Positions 28,379-37,055 of a stretch of 42,500 nt of DNA are shown one piece after another. The first letter of the stretch is position 1. Each line of letters opens with the position of its first letter. Both the position numbers and the translations under genes were made by a program. Under the pieces are notes generated by a model. The model worked only from the letters and a program-made list of their open reading frames with translations. It did not search any database and was not told the origin of the DNA. The DNA comes from Prorocentrum cordatum (lineage: Eukaryota > Sar > Dinophyceae > Prorocentrales > Prorocentraceae), in assembly GCA_963575745.1 (NCBI GenBank), contig CAUYUJ010019348.1, positions 500,228 through 542,727 on the forward strand, written 5' to 3'.

Positions 28379-31038
28379 TCGCTCCTGACCACTGGGCCCA
28401 CGGCGGGCGCGGGCACTCCTCTGGATTCGCCTCGCCGCGCTGCAGGAGGTGAGGGGCCATGCCTGAAACCGAGCGCATGTTCTCCGTCGCCGTCACCGAG
28501 CCCATCAGCTTCAGGAACATCGAACGCCACCGAGCGCTCGCCGGGCCGAGACGAAGCTGGCCGGCCAGGAACAGGTCCTTCTCGTGCTCCGTCATCTCCT
28601 CTGCCTGCAGCATCTCCGCGATCTGCATTGCCATGTAGTCGTCCTGCTCCTCGTCCGTCGCGGAGGCCTCTGCGCCGAGCTTCTCCCAGGGACTGGTGCC
28701 CTCCGGGTCGCTGACCTCGTCCTCTGGCACACTGTGGAGGCGGCGCCTCCCCGGGCTCTCTGACGCCTCGCGCCTCTTGTTGATCGTCTTGCGCGAGCGA
28801 GCGGCGGGCGACGCCATCACTCTCGTCGAGAGACTGCCGTGGGGGGAAAGAGGCTAGCCTCGCTCGAGCCTGAGGGGCTACGGACCCGCTTGAGTCAAGC
28901 CTGCTGCCCCCAGTAGCGAGTCCCCTTGGAGCGCGATTATCTTCGACGGGCTCCCGGAGCTCCCAGGGGGAGAGAGAAGGAGGAGACTGCTCTAGGAGGC
29001 ACGCGCTCGCCTCCGACTGCACCCTGCCCTCATCGCCCACCCTCAGGTCCTGAACCACTGGCTGGAAGCACTCCTCCGGCACGGACGCGCGGACCGAGTG
29101 GGACACCTCGAAGTGCCTCGCGTCGCCGAAGATGAGGCTGACCGAGCGGTGCCCCGATGGGTGCCTGAACAGAGGCCTAGACACCCGGGTCTCTCCCTCG
29201 TCGACCTCGAGCGCGCCCGCCCTGAGGTCGATCACGGCGCCCATCAACTCCAGCAGCCTCGCTGGAAGAAGCGGAGGGCACCGATGAGGAATGACGAGAA
29301 ACTCCGCGAAGCCGTAGTTCGCGATCGAGATCGGCACCCATGCCTTGCCGATCGGCTCGGTCTTGCCGCCAATCCCGCTCGCCGTCTGGCCTGTCACTTC
29401 GCCCATCTCGTAGTGCACGTGGTAGCCCCTCTTCTGAAACGCCGTCACTAGTATCTCAAGATCCTCTCTGCCGATCAGCGCCTGGCCGGCCGCGGTGTCC
29501 ACCAGGGCGTGCTCCATCATCGAGCGCAGCGAGATGTTCACCGGGCCCTGCTGGATGTCCATGATGATGCCGGTCCAGGCCTCCACGGCGCTGGCCTCGA
29601 AGAAGTCCAAGTGTCGCTCGAAGTCCGGGGGGTCACCGTCGTTCTGAAAGAAATGCGATCTCGGAGCTCCAGTCGTGTCCTTACCCTCGGCAGCTAGCCT
29701 ACCTTGTTTGGATCGAAACGGCTTGCGACACGACTCGGCCCAGTGCCCCTTCTCACCACAGTTCGCGCACCGAGACCGCCGCTTCAAGTCTCCAGACGTG
29801 ATGCGCTTGTACCCCGGGCGAGCAGCTCTCCTCTTGTCGAAGAAGTCTCGCTCGATCTTCTTGCTTGCCTTCATCTTGCGCGCCTCTGCCCAGGATCTCC
29901 GTTTGTCCTCCCCCAACTTCTCCTCGATCACGGCCGCGAGGACGACCATGAGCTCCTCCTCGGGGAGCTCCTGCTCCTCAAGGGCCGAGAGGAAGGTCTC
30001 CGCCTCGGCCTCTGGCAGCTCGAACGCGTCGTCCGGCGGATCCGAGAAGTAGGAGTCCACGTCGACTGGGACCTGCCTCGGGGGAGGAGGAGCATCTCCC
30101 ACGTCAACCTCCACGTAGGACTTCGACCCCGTGCTCGTGCTAGTCATCGTCGGAATCACGCTCTTCTCCCGGGTGTCGAGCTTCAACAAGGCCTCGCGAA
30201 TGGATCTGAAGTCAGTCAACCCTCCTGCCAGAGTACGCATGTTCATCGTATTCTGCGCCGTCAAGTTAGCTCCTTCTTCCAAATATCTCGCTAGAACGTT
30301 ATCTGGCAGTGTGAGTCCATGTGTTTCTGCCTCGGCGATCTGGACGTCTCGACGGAGAACATAATCTGTGATCGACTCGCCCCTGTGGAGCGCGAAGTCA
30401 AATAGTGCTGCTGACTGCGCTTCCCTCTGTCTGTCACCGGGGCGCTCTCCGTTTAGAATGGCCAAGTGTTTGACAATCTTATCTACTCCATCGATATCGT
30501 CGAGCGTGCCCCTGATCGCTCTGAACTTCTGCTGGATGTCGACCGGGAAGCTCTCGAGCACCTTGCCTGCGCGTACCTCTGGTCGATGCCCTGTCCTGCC
30601 AGCCCAGCTCGTCAGGTTCAAGCGGTAGAGCTCAAGATGCTCGAACCCGAGCCAGAGCGGTGGTGGTCCATAGTCTCTGCTCGCTGGAACTTCCCACCTG
30701 CTGGCACCCCACGGCTCATTGGCCCAGGCTGCTGGCTCCTCGTGCCAGCGCCCGCCTGAGCCGCTGGCCCAGGCTTCTCCTCGAGCGCCCGCCGCGGTGC
30801 CATGAGTGTAGCCATCCCACGCTTCACTCCAGCTGCGGCTCCTCGATGCCCATGCTTCCTCGTCGCCGTCGTTGGCGACCCACGTCCAGCGCCGCCAGCC
30901 CGAGGGAGAGGGGTATCCGTGGGCCTCATTCGCCTGCCTCATGGACTCCGCCCAGGCGTCCTGGACGCCCTCCTCGGTCTGGATCGCCACACTACGATGC
31001 ACTTCTTCCTGCTGCTGTGCTGTGCCTCGCGTCGCCAT
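28249..31038 (-). CDS. gag: Inner element Gag and aspartic protease
   Basis: I choose ATG 31038 (MATRGTAQQQ), 58 bases after the LTR, because an earlier ATG in the same frame lies inside the LTR. A Trp-rich N-terminus (repeated EAWAS.S, W..EP) is followed by the capsid signature PPPLWLGFEHLELYRLNLTSW near residue 125. An acidic region follows and then a CCHC zinc knuckle, CANCGEKGHWAESC (29728-29769, about residue 424). The protease active site is ALVDTAAGQALIG (Asp codon 29497-29499, about residue 514), followed by GGKTEPIGKAWVPI and LLPARLLELMGAVIDL. Coding character fades near 28850. The rest of the frame to 28249 is Arg/Gly-rich and overlaps a more plausible frame. Gag builds the particle, and the protease processes the polyproteins. 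Confidence 0.87.
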   Translation of the reverse strand: MATRGTAQQQEEVHRSVAIQTEEGVQDAWAESMRQANEAHGYPSPSGWRRWTWVANDGDEEAWASRSRSWSEAWDGYTHGTAAGARGEAWASGSGGRWHEEPAAWANEPWGASRWEVPASRDYGPPPLWLGFEHLELYRLNLTSWAGRTGHRPEVRAGKVLESFPVDIQQKFRAIRGTLDDIDGVDKIVKHLAILNGERPGDRQREAQSAALFDFALHRGESITDYVLRRDVQIAEAETHGLTLPDNVLARYLEEGANLTAQNTMNMRTLAGGLTDFRSIREALLKLDTREKSVIPTMTSTSTGSKSYVEVDVGDAPPPPRQVPVDVDSYFSDPPDDAFELPEAEAETFLSALEEQELPEEELMVVLAAVIEEKLGEDKRRSWAEARKMKASKKIERDFFDKRRAARPGYKRITSGDLKRRSRCANCGEKGHWAESCRKPFRSKQGRLAAEGKDTTGAPRSHFFQNDGDPPDFERHLDFFEASAVEAWTGIIMDIQQGPVNISLRSMMEHALVDTAAGQALIGREDLEILVTAFQKRGYHVHYEMGEVTGQTASGIGGKTEPIGKAWVPISIANYGFAEFLVIPHRCPPLLPARLLELMGAVIDLRAGALEVDEGETRVSRPLFRHPSGHRSVSLIFGDARHFEVSHSVRASVPEECFQPVVQDLRVGDEGRVQSEASACLLEQSPPSLSPWELREPVEDNRAPRGLATGGSRLDSSGSVAPQARARLASFPPRQSLDESDGVARRSLAQDDQQEARGVREPGEAPPPQCARGRGQRPGGHQSLGEARRRGLRDGRGAGRLHGNADRGDAAGRGDDGAREGPVPGRPASSRPGERSVAFDVPEADGLGDGDGEHALGFRHGPSPPAARRGESRGVPAPAVGPVVRSECARHLHVGATHASPTTRRRPRRSSRLPRRSWRRQRRRRHAER
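28356..28820 (-). CDS. Inner element ORF of unknown role after the protease
   Basis: 154 codons. It starts basic (ARSRKTINKRREASES), is acidic and helical in the middle (DDYMAMQIAEMLQAEEMTEHEKDLFLAGQ) and ends GEANPEECPRPPWAQWSG. The frame probably continues the Gag-protease frame after a slip in the C-run at 28841-28846, where both frames are open. Codon use is like that of the neighbouring element genes. No domain recognised. Confidence 0.5.
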   Translation of the reverse strand: MMASPAARSRKTINKRREASESPGRRRLHSVPEDEVSDPEGTSPWEKLGAEASATDEEQDDYMAMQIAEMLQAEEMTEHEKDLFLAGQLRLGPASARWRSMFLKLMGSVTATENMRSVSGMAPHLLQRGEANPEECPRPPWAQWSGANAHATYT

Positions 31039-31075
31039 GAATGTCCCTCCCGTAGGAATCCCCTCGTCTCTTTCG

Positions 31076-31094
31076 CCACCAGCTCCGCTTACCA
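31076..31094 (-). promoter_or_regulatory. Primer-binding site of the inner element
   Basis: On the minus strand TGGTAAGCGGAGC follows the LTR after one G, the same spacing as in the outer element. It is close to the initiator methionine tRNA complement, with one extra A. Confidence 0.65.
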
Positions 31095-31095
31095 C

Positions 31096-31285
31096 TGTCT
31101 CACCATCGCAGGGCATGCTGGGGTCCGGGGTCGACGAGACGGGGGCCTCTTTTGGGGCACATGAGCGCTACAGCACGCAAGCGTCAGAGCCAAAGCGGCT
31201 ATGCACGGGCCGAGCAAGAGAGGCGGAGGTGCGAAGAGGAAAGACAGGGGGCCCATCCAAGTCGCACTTAGGGGTAGGGGGGACA
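31096..31285 (-). repeat. Inner element 5' LTR
   Basis: 190 bases, TG...CA ends on the coding strand, 98 percent identical to 21674-21863. At 190 bases it is short for a copia LTR. No TATA-like element is evident. Confidence 0.93.
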
Positions 31286-31960
31286 CAAGCCGACGGTCAT
31301 CTGGCAGGCCATGCTGGACTCCTGGCTGCTTACGAGGTCAAGGAGGAGCTGGAGACTATGGGCTCGAGGATCGTCTCGAGCGCGCCCTACAGCCCGACGC
31401 AGAACGCCACCTGCGAGAGGCGCGGCCAGACCTGGAAGGCGCACGCGCGCTCCCTCATTTCGGAGTTCTTCATCACCTTCAAGATGGCGGACCAGATCAA
31501 GTGGCTCACGGCGGCGATCAACTACGCCGTGAACTCGGCGGTGGGCCCGTCTGGGTACTCACCTTCCCAGTAGATACTTGGTCGCGGCATCAAGCTTCCC
31601 CACCAGCTCCTCAGCCAGCACAACAACCTCAGGCTACACCAGCGGATGTTGGACGACCGGGCGCCGAGCTTCAGGCAGCGCGTGGGGTTGCTCAGCGCGG
31701 CGAAGCGTTCGGTGGCAGCGCTGGAGGCGAATCGCAAGTTCAGCGAGGCGTTCCTCGCCAAGAGCAGGTCTTCGACGATGATGCCAGCATCATCAACCTA
31801 CCAGGTCAGCAACCAGGTCTACTACTTGGAGGGGGCTTGGCAAGGCCCGGGCGAAGAAGCTGGTCGACTCGAAAGACATCTTCGAGCGCGCGGAGGACCC
31901 GGACGGATCCGCCGCTACCAGACCAGCCTGGTGGACACCGCCCGGCTCGGGCGATCAGGC
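31286..31960 (+). pseudogene. Outer element integrase, 3' part
   Basis: It resumes at the second CAAG. IWQAMLDSWLL continues the core, then after a frame change EVKEELETMGSRIVSSAPYSPTQNATCERRG supplies the catalytic Glu (codon 31415-31417). The second catalytic Asp (D.G.EF) is not found between these two pieces, so a segment of about 25 codons seems deleted. IKWLTAAINYAVNSAVGPSGYSPSQ is followed by a TAG (31571-31573) where relatives have Trp, then ILGRGIKLPHQLL and a C-terminal helix region to about 31780. Non-functional. Confidence 0.75.
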
Positions 31961-31964
31961 TCTC

Positions 31965-32726
31965 ATGGAGGTCGACGACGAGACGCCGCAGATCGTGGAG
32001 CCCCCGCCGAGCGACCTTGGCCACGGCCAGACCTATCTGGACATGACCGTCGACGAGCACGCCATGGCGCCCATGGACACCGAGCAGCACCTCGATGCTG
32101 GAGGACTCCCTCACGCTGAGGAGGTCCCATACGTTCCACCTGCTTGTGGAAAGTGCCGCAAGATAAGAAACTGACAGGAGAAGATGGCAAAGAAGAGTCC
32201 TAAACCGTTCCCGCAACTTATGCTAGAAGGACCTGCTTACCCTCAAGAGCCTCCCGAACAGGTACCTGCGCTACCAGAACAGCCACCAGGGCCGCGAGTA
32301 CATATCGAAGCCGAGACTCCAGAACTACACCTCGAAACATCCCAAGACGCTCCACATCATCAATATCATGTTCCTGATCCTGCCGAACCTCCCACTCCCT
32401 TCCACTACGAGAACGAGGAGACGCCCCAGGTGCAGGAGATGGAGGACACTGTTGTGGACGAGGGCAACCAGGAGCAGGAGGACGTTGCGCACCAGGAGTT
32501 CGAGTGCCATGATGCCGAGGAGGAGTTCGAGTACAGCGGCGATGAGGAAGAATTCCAGGACGTTGAGGAGCAAGAGGATGCGAAACAACCAGAGGAAGCG
32601 AGAGCGTCGAGTTCGGGAGGAGCGGCTACAAGTTCTGGAGGAAAAGCGTCGAATTCGGCCCCTACATTTTACGCTGCGCCGTTCAATGCTCAAGAACAAG
32701 AAGGCGACCTACAATCATCTCGATGA
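31965..32726 (+). pseudogene. Outer element acidic linker between integrase and reverse transcriptase
   Basis: One frame with a single TGA (32172-32174) runs through a Pro/Glu-rich sequence (PPEQVPALPEQPPGP) and a very acidic tract (DAEEEFEYSGDEEEFQDVEEQED). Such low-complexity linkers are usual between integrase and reverse transcriptase in copia polyproteins. At about 32727 the reading passes to another frame. Confidence 0.6.
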
Positions 32727-32727
32727 C

Positions 32728-34246
32728 GTTCCGTTCACGATCAAGCAGACTTTGGGGCAGAGAAGAAGGAAGAGCGAGGTCGCGCACGGAAACATAACTT
32801 CGAGAGGAAGCCCCGGACAACCTGAAGACAAACTTGCGCGACACACCCTAGTTCTAGAAGTCGAAAGAGTTCGAGGATGCTACTTGACGAGGGCTGCGAG
32901 ATCCAAGGAAGTGAACCTCAACGCCGTTTCGGGCGAGGACATCCGGGAGCTCATGGTATCCATGGAGGACGAGCGGGACAAGTGGATGGCGTTCGGCGCA
33001 GCACGGAGGTGCCCGGACCACGAGCTCAAGCAGCATCTCGCCAACGACGCCAAGGTCGTCGGCACGCGCTGGGTGGTCACGCTGAAGCAGACGAAGAAGT
33101 CAAAGTACAAGTCACGACTTGTGGTTCAAGGTTGTCAAGAGCGCTCCGCCTGTCAAGAGCGCTCCGCCTACATCAGGAGCGATGCACCTACTGGCTCCGT
33201 GGACGCTCTCATGGTGACGCTGGGATTCATGGCGCAGAAGGGCTGGGCCGGGTGCTCCTACGACGCGAAGTCGGCCTACTTTCAGGCCGAAGGCATCGAC
33301 AGACTGCTGCTCATCAGGATGCCGAAGCGCCACCCCACGGACCCAGGCAAGGCATTCTACGCGCAGGGCTCGATCTACGGCACCAGAGATGCAGGGCGAG
33401 CCGGGTATGAGCACTTAAGGAGCTACCTCGATAAGAAGGTTATCTACGCATCCAAGCTGGAGCGTGGAGTGTATCGTTTCTATCCCCAACTGGGAGCTCC
33501 AGATGATTCACAGCCACGCTGACGACCTGCTCGTCGCCAGAAGGATCGTAAGCCCCGAGGTTGACAAGATCCTCAACGAGATGGCGGGGTATCTACACCT
33601 GGAGAGACGCGACGGGGAGTTTGAGTACTGCGGAGTACACATCAGGGACAGCGTGAACAGCATCCACGTCACGCAGGCGAAGGCCATCAAGACCGTGGAG
33701 TACATCCCGATCAGCCCGGACGGGAAGAAGCCTCCAGAAGACCAGGCGACCATGAAGGAGTTGAACATGTTCCGCAGCACGAACGGCCAGTTGCAGTGTC
33801 TAGCTCATCGTTCGAGACCAAACATCGCCTTCGAGCAGAACCGGCTTGCGCAGAAGACTTCGGACCTGAAGATCCAGGATGCCATCGACGCCGACAAACT
33901 CGTGGACTACGTCGAGCAGAACATCGGGTACGGCTTGTACTTCCGTAAGGGCGCTGTGGACATCAGCACGGCGTGCGCCCTGACCTACGGCGAATCCTCG
34001 TTTGCGAACATGCCTGGTGAGAAGAGTCAAGCTGGAGCAGTTGTGTGTCTTACGAATACACCTCGAGAAGTTGTTGATGGAAGATTTGACAAGCAGGTGC
34101 CCTTGGTATGGGCAAGTTTTCGAGTCGAGCGAGTTGTGTGATCGACTTTGGCAGCAGAGGCGTACAGTATCAGTCAAGCAGTGGAGCACGCGCAACTTCT
34201 ACAACAGTTTCTTCAAGAGTTGTTCATGCCTACCGACGCCAAGTGA
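32728..34246 (+). pseudogene. Outer element reverse transcriptase and RNase H
   Basis: DIRELMVSMEDERDKWMAFGA, VVGTRWVVTLKQ and SRLVVQG open a copia reverse transcriptase. SDAPTGSVDALM and SYDAKSAYFQAEG (Asp codon 33262-33264) follow, then SIYGTRDAGRAGYEHL. After a frameshift between 33430 and 33490 the YVDD box appears as HADD (33515-33526) with DLLVA. RNase H starts at ALTYGESSFANMPGEKSQAG, where the expected first Asp seems replaced. A TGA (34139-34141) follows RVERVV and the same frame goes on with STLAAEAYSISQAVE, the Glu region, to a TGA at 34244. The end of RNase H is missing. A perfect 18-base tandem duplication (33133-33150 and 33151-33168) adds six residues in the fingers region. Dead copy. 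Confidence 0.85.
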
Positions 34247-34392
34247 AAGGGCGTGGAGAGCTCATCTACTTAGAGACTCATCTTGGTAGCTACTGACAAA
34301 GACAATCTGATGATAACGGTGAACAGAGATAGTGGTTCAGTTGCTAAGTTCGAGATTCCACCGTTTCAGCGGAAGCGACAAGCGGATAAGTC

Positions 34393-34750
34393 TACGACGA
34401 TCCTGATGTCATCGACGGCGAGATCGACTACAAGTGGATCGAAAAAGACACCGAGCAAGACTACCAGTGGACCGAGTACGACACTGAGATCGACCATGAG
34501 TAGATCGAGTACGATACCGAGATCGACCAGGAATGGATCGAGTTCAAGCCTGGGGATTCGGATTGCGACGATGGCGTCTTCGATAGCGTCGGCCAGGCTT
34601 CTACACCTACCGCAATTTCAGATGACAGAGATGCGACTGTGGTCTTCATCCAGTTGGCGATCCTGGCCGTGATTGACCGTTGCGATCGGGTACCTCATGT
34701 GGCAGATGAGGGAGATCAAGGAGACACTCCAGCGCATTCGTGAAGTTGAC
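34393..34750 (+). pseudogene. Outer element extra coding region: acidic repeat and possible membrane segment
   Basis: After RNase H, one frame has a degenerate ~14-residue acidic repeat around DYKWIEKDTE, YQWTEYDTEID and QEWIEFKPGD. A TAG at 34501-34503 sits exactly where the repeat has Trp. Further on, TVVFIQLAILAV (34638-34673) and, one frame over, VAIGYLMWQMREIKETLQRIREV (34676-34745) would together form a hydrophobic segment followed by a helix. No family recognised. A membrane segment after RNase H is unusual for copia elements and is only inferred. Confidence 0.4.
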
Positions 34751-34875
34751 CAATTACCGCAGCTGATTCATGAAGATGACGGTCGAGTCGAGCAGTTCGG
34801 CCAGCGCGGACGAGGGCAGCAACGAACACCAGGTCGAGAGCGACCAAGAACATTCAGGAGACGCCTGCAGTACCG

Positions 34876-35286
34876 ATGGAGATCGACAGTGACGAAGCGA
34901 TTTTCGGTAAATCCAACGACTTGAAGAAGAAGTCCGTGACAGGGACCAAGGAGGCGATCACCCCGGGACCACGAGCGCGAGCTGCAAGAGCAGTGGAGAT
35001 CAAGACGGTGCCCGAGGACTACGGCTTCAGGGAGATTCGTTAGCGCCTGGCGAAGCAGAACCTTACGTAGATCCCAGTGGTGATCAAGGTGTCTGAGAAG
35101 ATCATGCGGTACTTCAACGAGAGCGGGACGCAGATCACGAAGGACGAGTGCAACAAGTTGGCAGGTGGAGTGGCGTACTAGGCGAGCCCAGAGAGCACGA
35201 GTGGCATATTGCGCATGAGAGGCGCATGCTGCAGTTTCGAGTCGGCGCGGGCGGCTACTGCAGGTGCTTCGCATAATTTCAGGTGA
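34876..35286 (+). pseudogene. Outer element 3' ORF of unknown role, with three TAG stops
   Basis: From ATG 34876 one frame is readable for 136 codons to TGA 35284, interrupted only by TAG at 35041, 35068 and 35179. Readable parts include MEIDSDEAIFGKSNDLKKKS, VEIKTVPEDYGFREIR, RLAKQNLT and IPVVIKVSEKIMRYFNESG. The composition is that of a soluble, basic and helical protein. I recognise no family. Its end lies 183 bases before the polypurine tract. It could be a captured host gene piece or a late Pol extension. Confidence 0.45.
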
Positions 35287-35468
35287 TCAGGCGCATGGTG
35301 AGCAATTCGACCTGATGAAGTGTACTTTCATGTTCCATATTACTTGACGTCCATGATGAGCGGTTCGATTTAATGAAGCTTTATACATCACTACATTTCC
35401 AGTGAACAATTCGATTCGATGACATTGACTGTGTTGCAGACTTTTCTCCCTGACGGTCCGGAGTCCGC

Positions 35469-35485
35469 AGGAGGAGGAGGAGGAG
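35469..35485 (+). promoter_or_regulatory. Polypurine tract of the outer element
   Basis: A run of AGG/AGGAGG purines ends one base before the TG of the 3' LTR, the expected place for plus-strand priming. Confidence 0.85.
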
Positions 35486-35486
35486 C

Positions 35487-35889
35487 TGATAGAGCCCACG
35501 ATATCCTGCTACCTCCTGACTTTCCCCCTTATCGTGCGTGGTCATGTAGATTCTCACCTGAGGCCTCATAAGGCCAACCTGAGGCCCTTCCGAGCCCGTT
35601 AGTGGCCTGGAGAGGCCGTGTGTAGATAGGCCCAGCTGGGCCACGCGTGAATAGGCCAGAAGCCCTACATCCGTCACGCTTCCTCGGGTTTTCGTACCTT
35701 TCTGTATAGGCCCGCCAGGGGCTTTGACTGAGGACCTCTCGAGCCTTCAAAAGGTCCTGCCGCTGCCGTTTGTGGCCCTGTGCAGGGCCCTTGACCAATT
35801 TACGGTCTTCCGCCCGGCGGGCGGCTGATGTGCTCTGGCGCCGCGCGCTGGAGAGAGAAAAGTAATACAATCGCTTTGCGACTCCGTCA
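35487..35889 (+). repeat. Outer element 3' LTR
   Basis: It starts TGATAGAGCCC and ends CTCCGTCA. Aligned with the left LTR it shows about 38 substitutions (about two thirds transitions) and gaps of one and two bases. The target duplication ACCCC follows. Confidence 0.92.
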
Positions 35890-36180
35890 ACCCCACCATC
35901 GTCGCCCCACCTGGTAAGACGAAGCCAGGACGAGGATAACATTGGGTGAACATGCATCGAGAATCTCTGAGATCTGGCGGCTCTGGAGGATGTCTCGGGC
36001 ACCGCGGCCTTCTCAGAGCGTCCTGGAAGGCTCTGAGAGCGTTCTGGAGAGCTCTGGAACGGATTCATCCTTGTCCTAACCCCGCCCAAAACCCATCGCC
36101 GACCCGAGAAATCCGCGCGGACCTGCGAAAGCGCACGCTCCTGCCACCATTGTCGCCCCACCTGGTGTCTTCTGACCTGG
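35890..36180. repeat. Right flank: dispersed repeat with an intact second copy
   Basis: CCACCATCGTCGCCCCACCT at 35894 recurs, with one change, at about 36146. The stretch 36090-36172 matches the left flank of the outer element joined to its right flank, and so represents an uninterrupted copy of the target repeat. The middle part (35960-36060) has short CTCTGAGAGCGTTCTGGAG repeats. Confidence 0.6.
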
Positions 36181-37055
36181 GCGAGCTGTCATGAAGGCCT
36201 CTGTGGACCAACGTAGTTCCGCCCGGATTTCGTCCAGATTTCGACCGCCCCTCCTATCCTTTCGTCAAATATTCGTCAACAGTTCGTCCAGATGTCGACC
36301 AAATCCGGACGAGCTCCCCCAAACCGAGTATAATTTTGTGATCCTCTGAGGCTCCCACGAGGGACCACACAACTATGGCTGGTGATGATGCGCAGTTGCT
36401 GGCTCCCGGGGATCGGGCAGCCTCTACTGGGCGGCCAGCCCCAGGGGGAGTGAGAACGGGCGGGTCTTTTCAGAAGGCTCGGAAGTCCCGCAGCCTTCTG
36501 AGAAGTCTCTGAGCCTTCCCTGAAGACACAAACAACCTCTCAGAAGGCCAGAGGGCCTCTGAGAAGCCCAACCGCCTTCTGAGAAGGCCCTTTCATTCTC
36601 GCTTCCCCCCCTCGCTCGCTGCCGATCTACTCCCCAGGAGAGGGGCCGTTGCGCGCGCGTGCGGCACTGGGCAAGATCGCTCGTAGCGGGCGCACGGCTG
36701 CGGCCCAGGCGGCTTCGTGCGCCGCCCTGCCGTCGCCGGCCCGCTGGGATTCGCGGCTCCTGCCACCCAAGAAGAAATCTTGAACGAATCAGCGCGTTGA
36801 AAAGAAGGGGCAACGGCCCTGACTACTGGCCTGGACAGCCCACTCGCCGCGACTCCAGCCATGGCAAGAAGAAGCGGCCCGGGGCTCACGTAGCGAGCGG
36901 GGGCAAGGCAGACAATACTCTGGTGGCCCATCAAGAGATGGCTCCTGCCGCCGTCTAAGCCTCTTCCGTCACGACATACTCGTCCTCATCCTCTCCTCCT
37001 CCTCATTCTCCCCTGTCCCCTTAAATAGTTCGCAGCTGGCGCAACTGGTAGCTGC
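36181..37055. other. Unassigned sequence with short palindromic repeats
   Basis: 36205-36310 carries several GTCCAGATTTCGACC-like pieces and the inverse of the AAATCCGSGCGGA motif. 36465-36590 has repeated GCCTTCTGAGAAGGC-type palindromes. Frames on both strands at 36593-36958 show no domain. Confidence 0.4.

Larger units (their letters stand above)
21674..31285 (-). mobile_element. Complete Ty1/copia LTR retrotransposon (inner element), nested in the outer integrase
   Basis: Two 190-base LTRs (21674-21863 and 31096-31285) differ at only four positions, all transitions, and are flanked by a CAAG duplication. Total length is 9,612 bases. All genes read on the minus strand: gag and protease, two further frames of unknown role, the methyltransferase-like domain, integrase, reverse transcriptase and RNase H. 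The order and the DPLTK end of RNase H place it in Ty1/copia. Damage is light: one in-frame TGA in pol, a likely slip in an AG run and a few frame changes. It is therefore younger than its host element. Confidence 0.94.
17606..35889 (+). mobile_element. Complete Ty1/copia LTR retrotransposon (outer element), carrying a nested element
   Basis: Long terminal repeats at both ends, a primer-binding site, a polypurine tract and a 5-base target duplication (ACCCC at 17601-17605 and 35890-35894) define the whole element. Without the nested insertion it would be about 8.67 kb. Order on the plus strand is gag, zinc knuckle, protease, methyltransferase-like domain, integrase, acidic linker, reverse transcriptase and RNase H, then extra coding sequence. 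Integrase before reverse transcriptase makes it Ty1/copia. The two LTRs differ at about 38 of ~403 aligned positions plus two small gaps. That, with many in-frame stops and frame changes, makes it an old, inactive copy. Confidence 0.93.
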
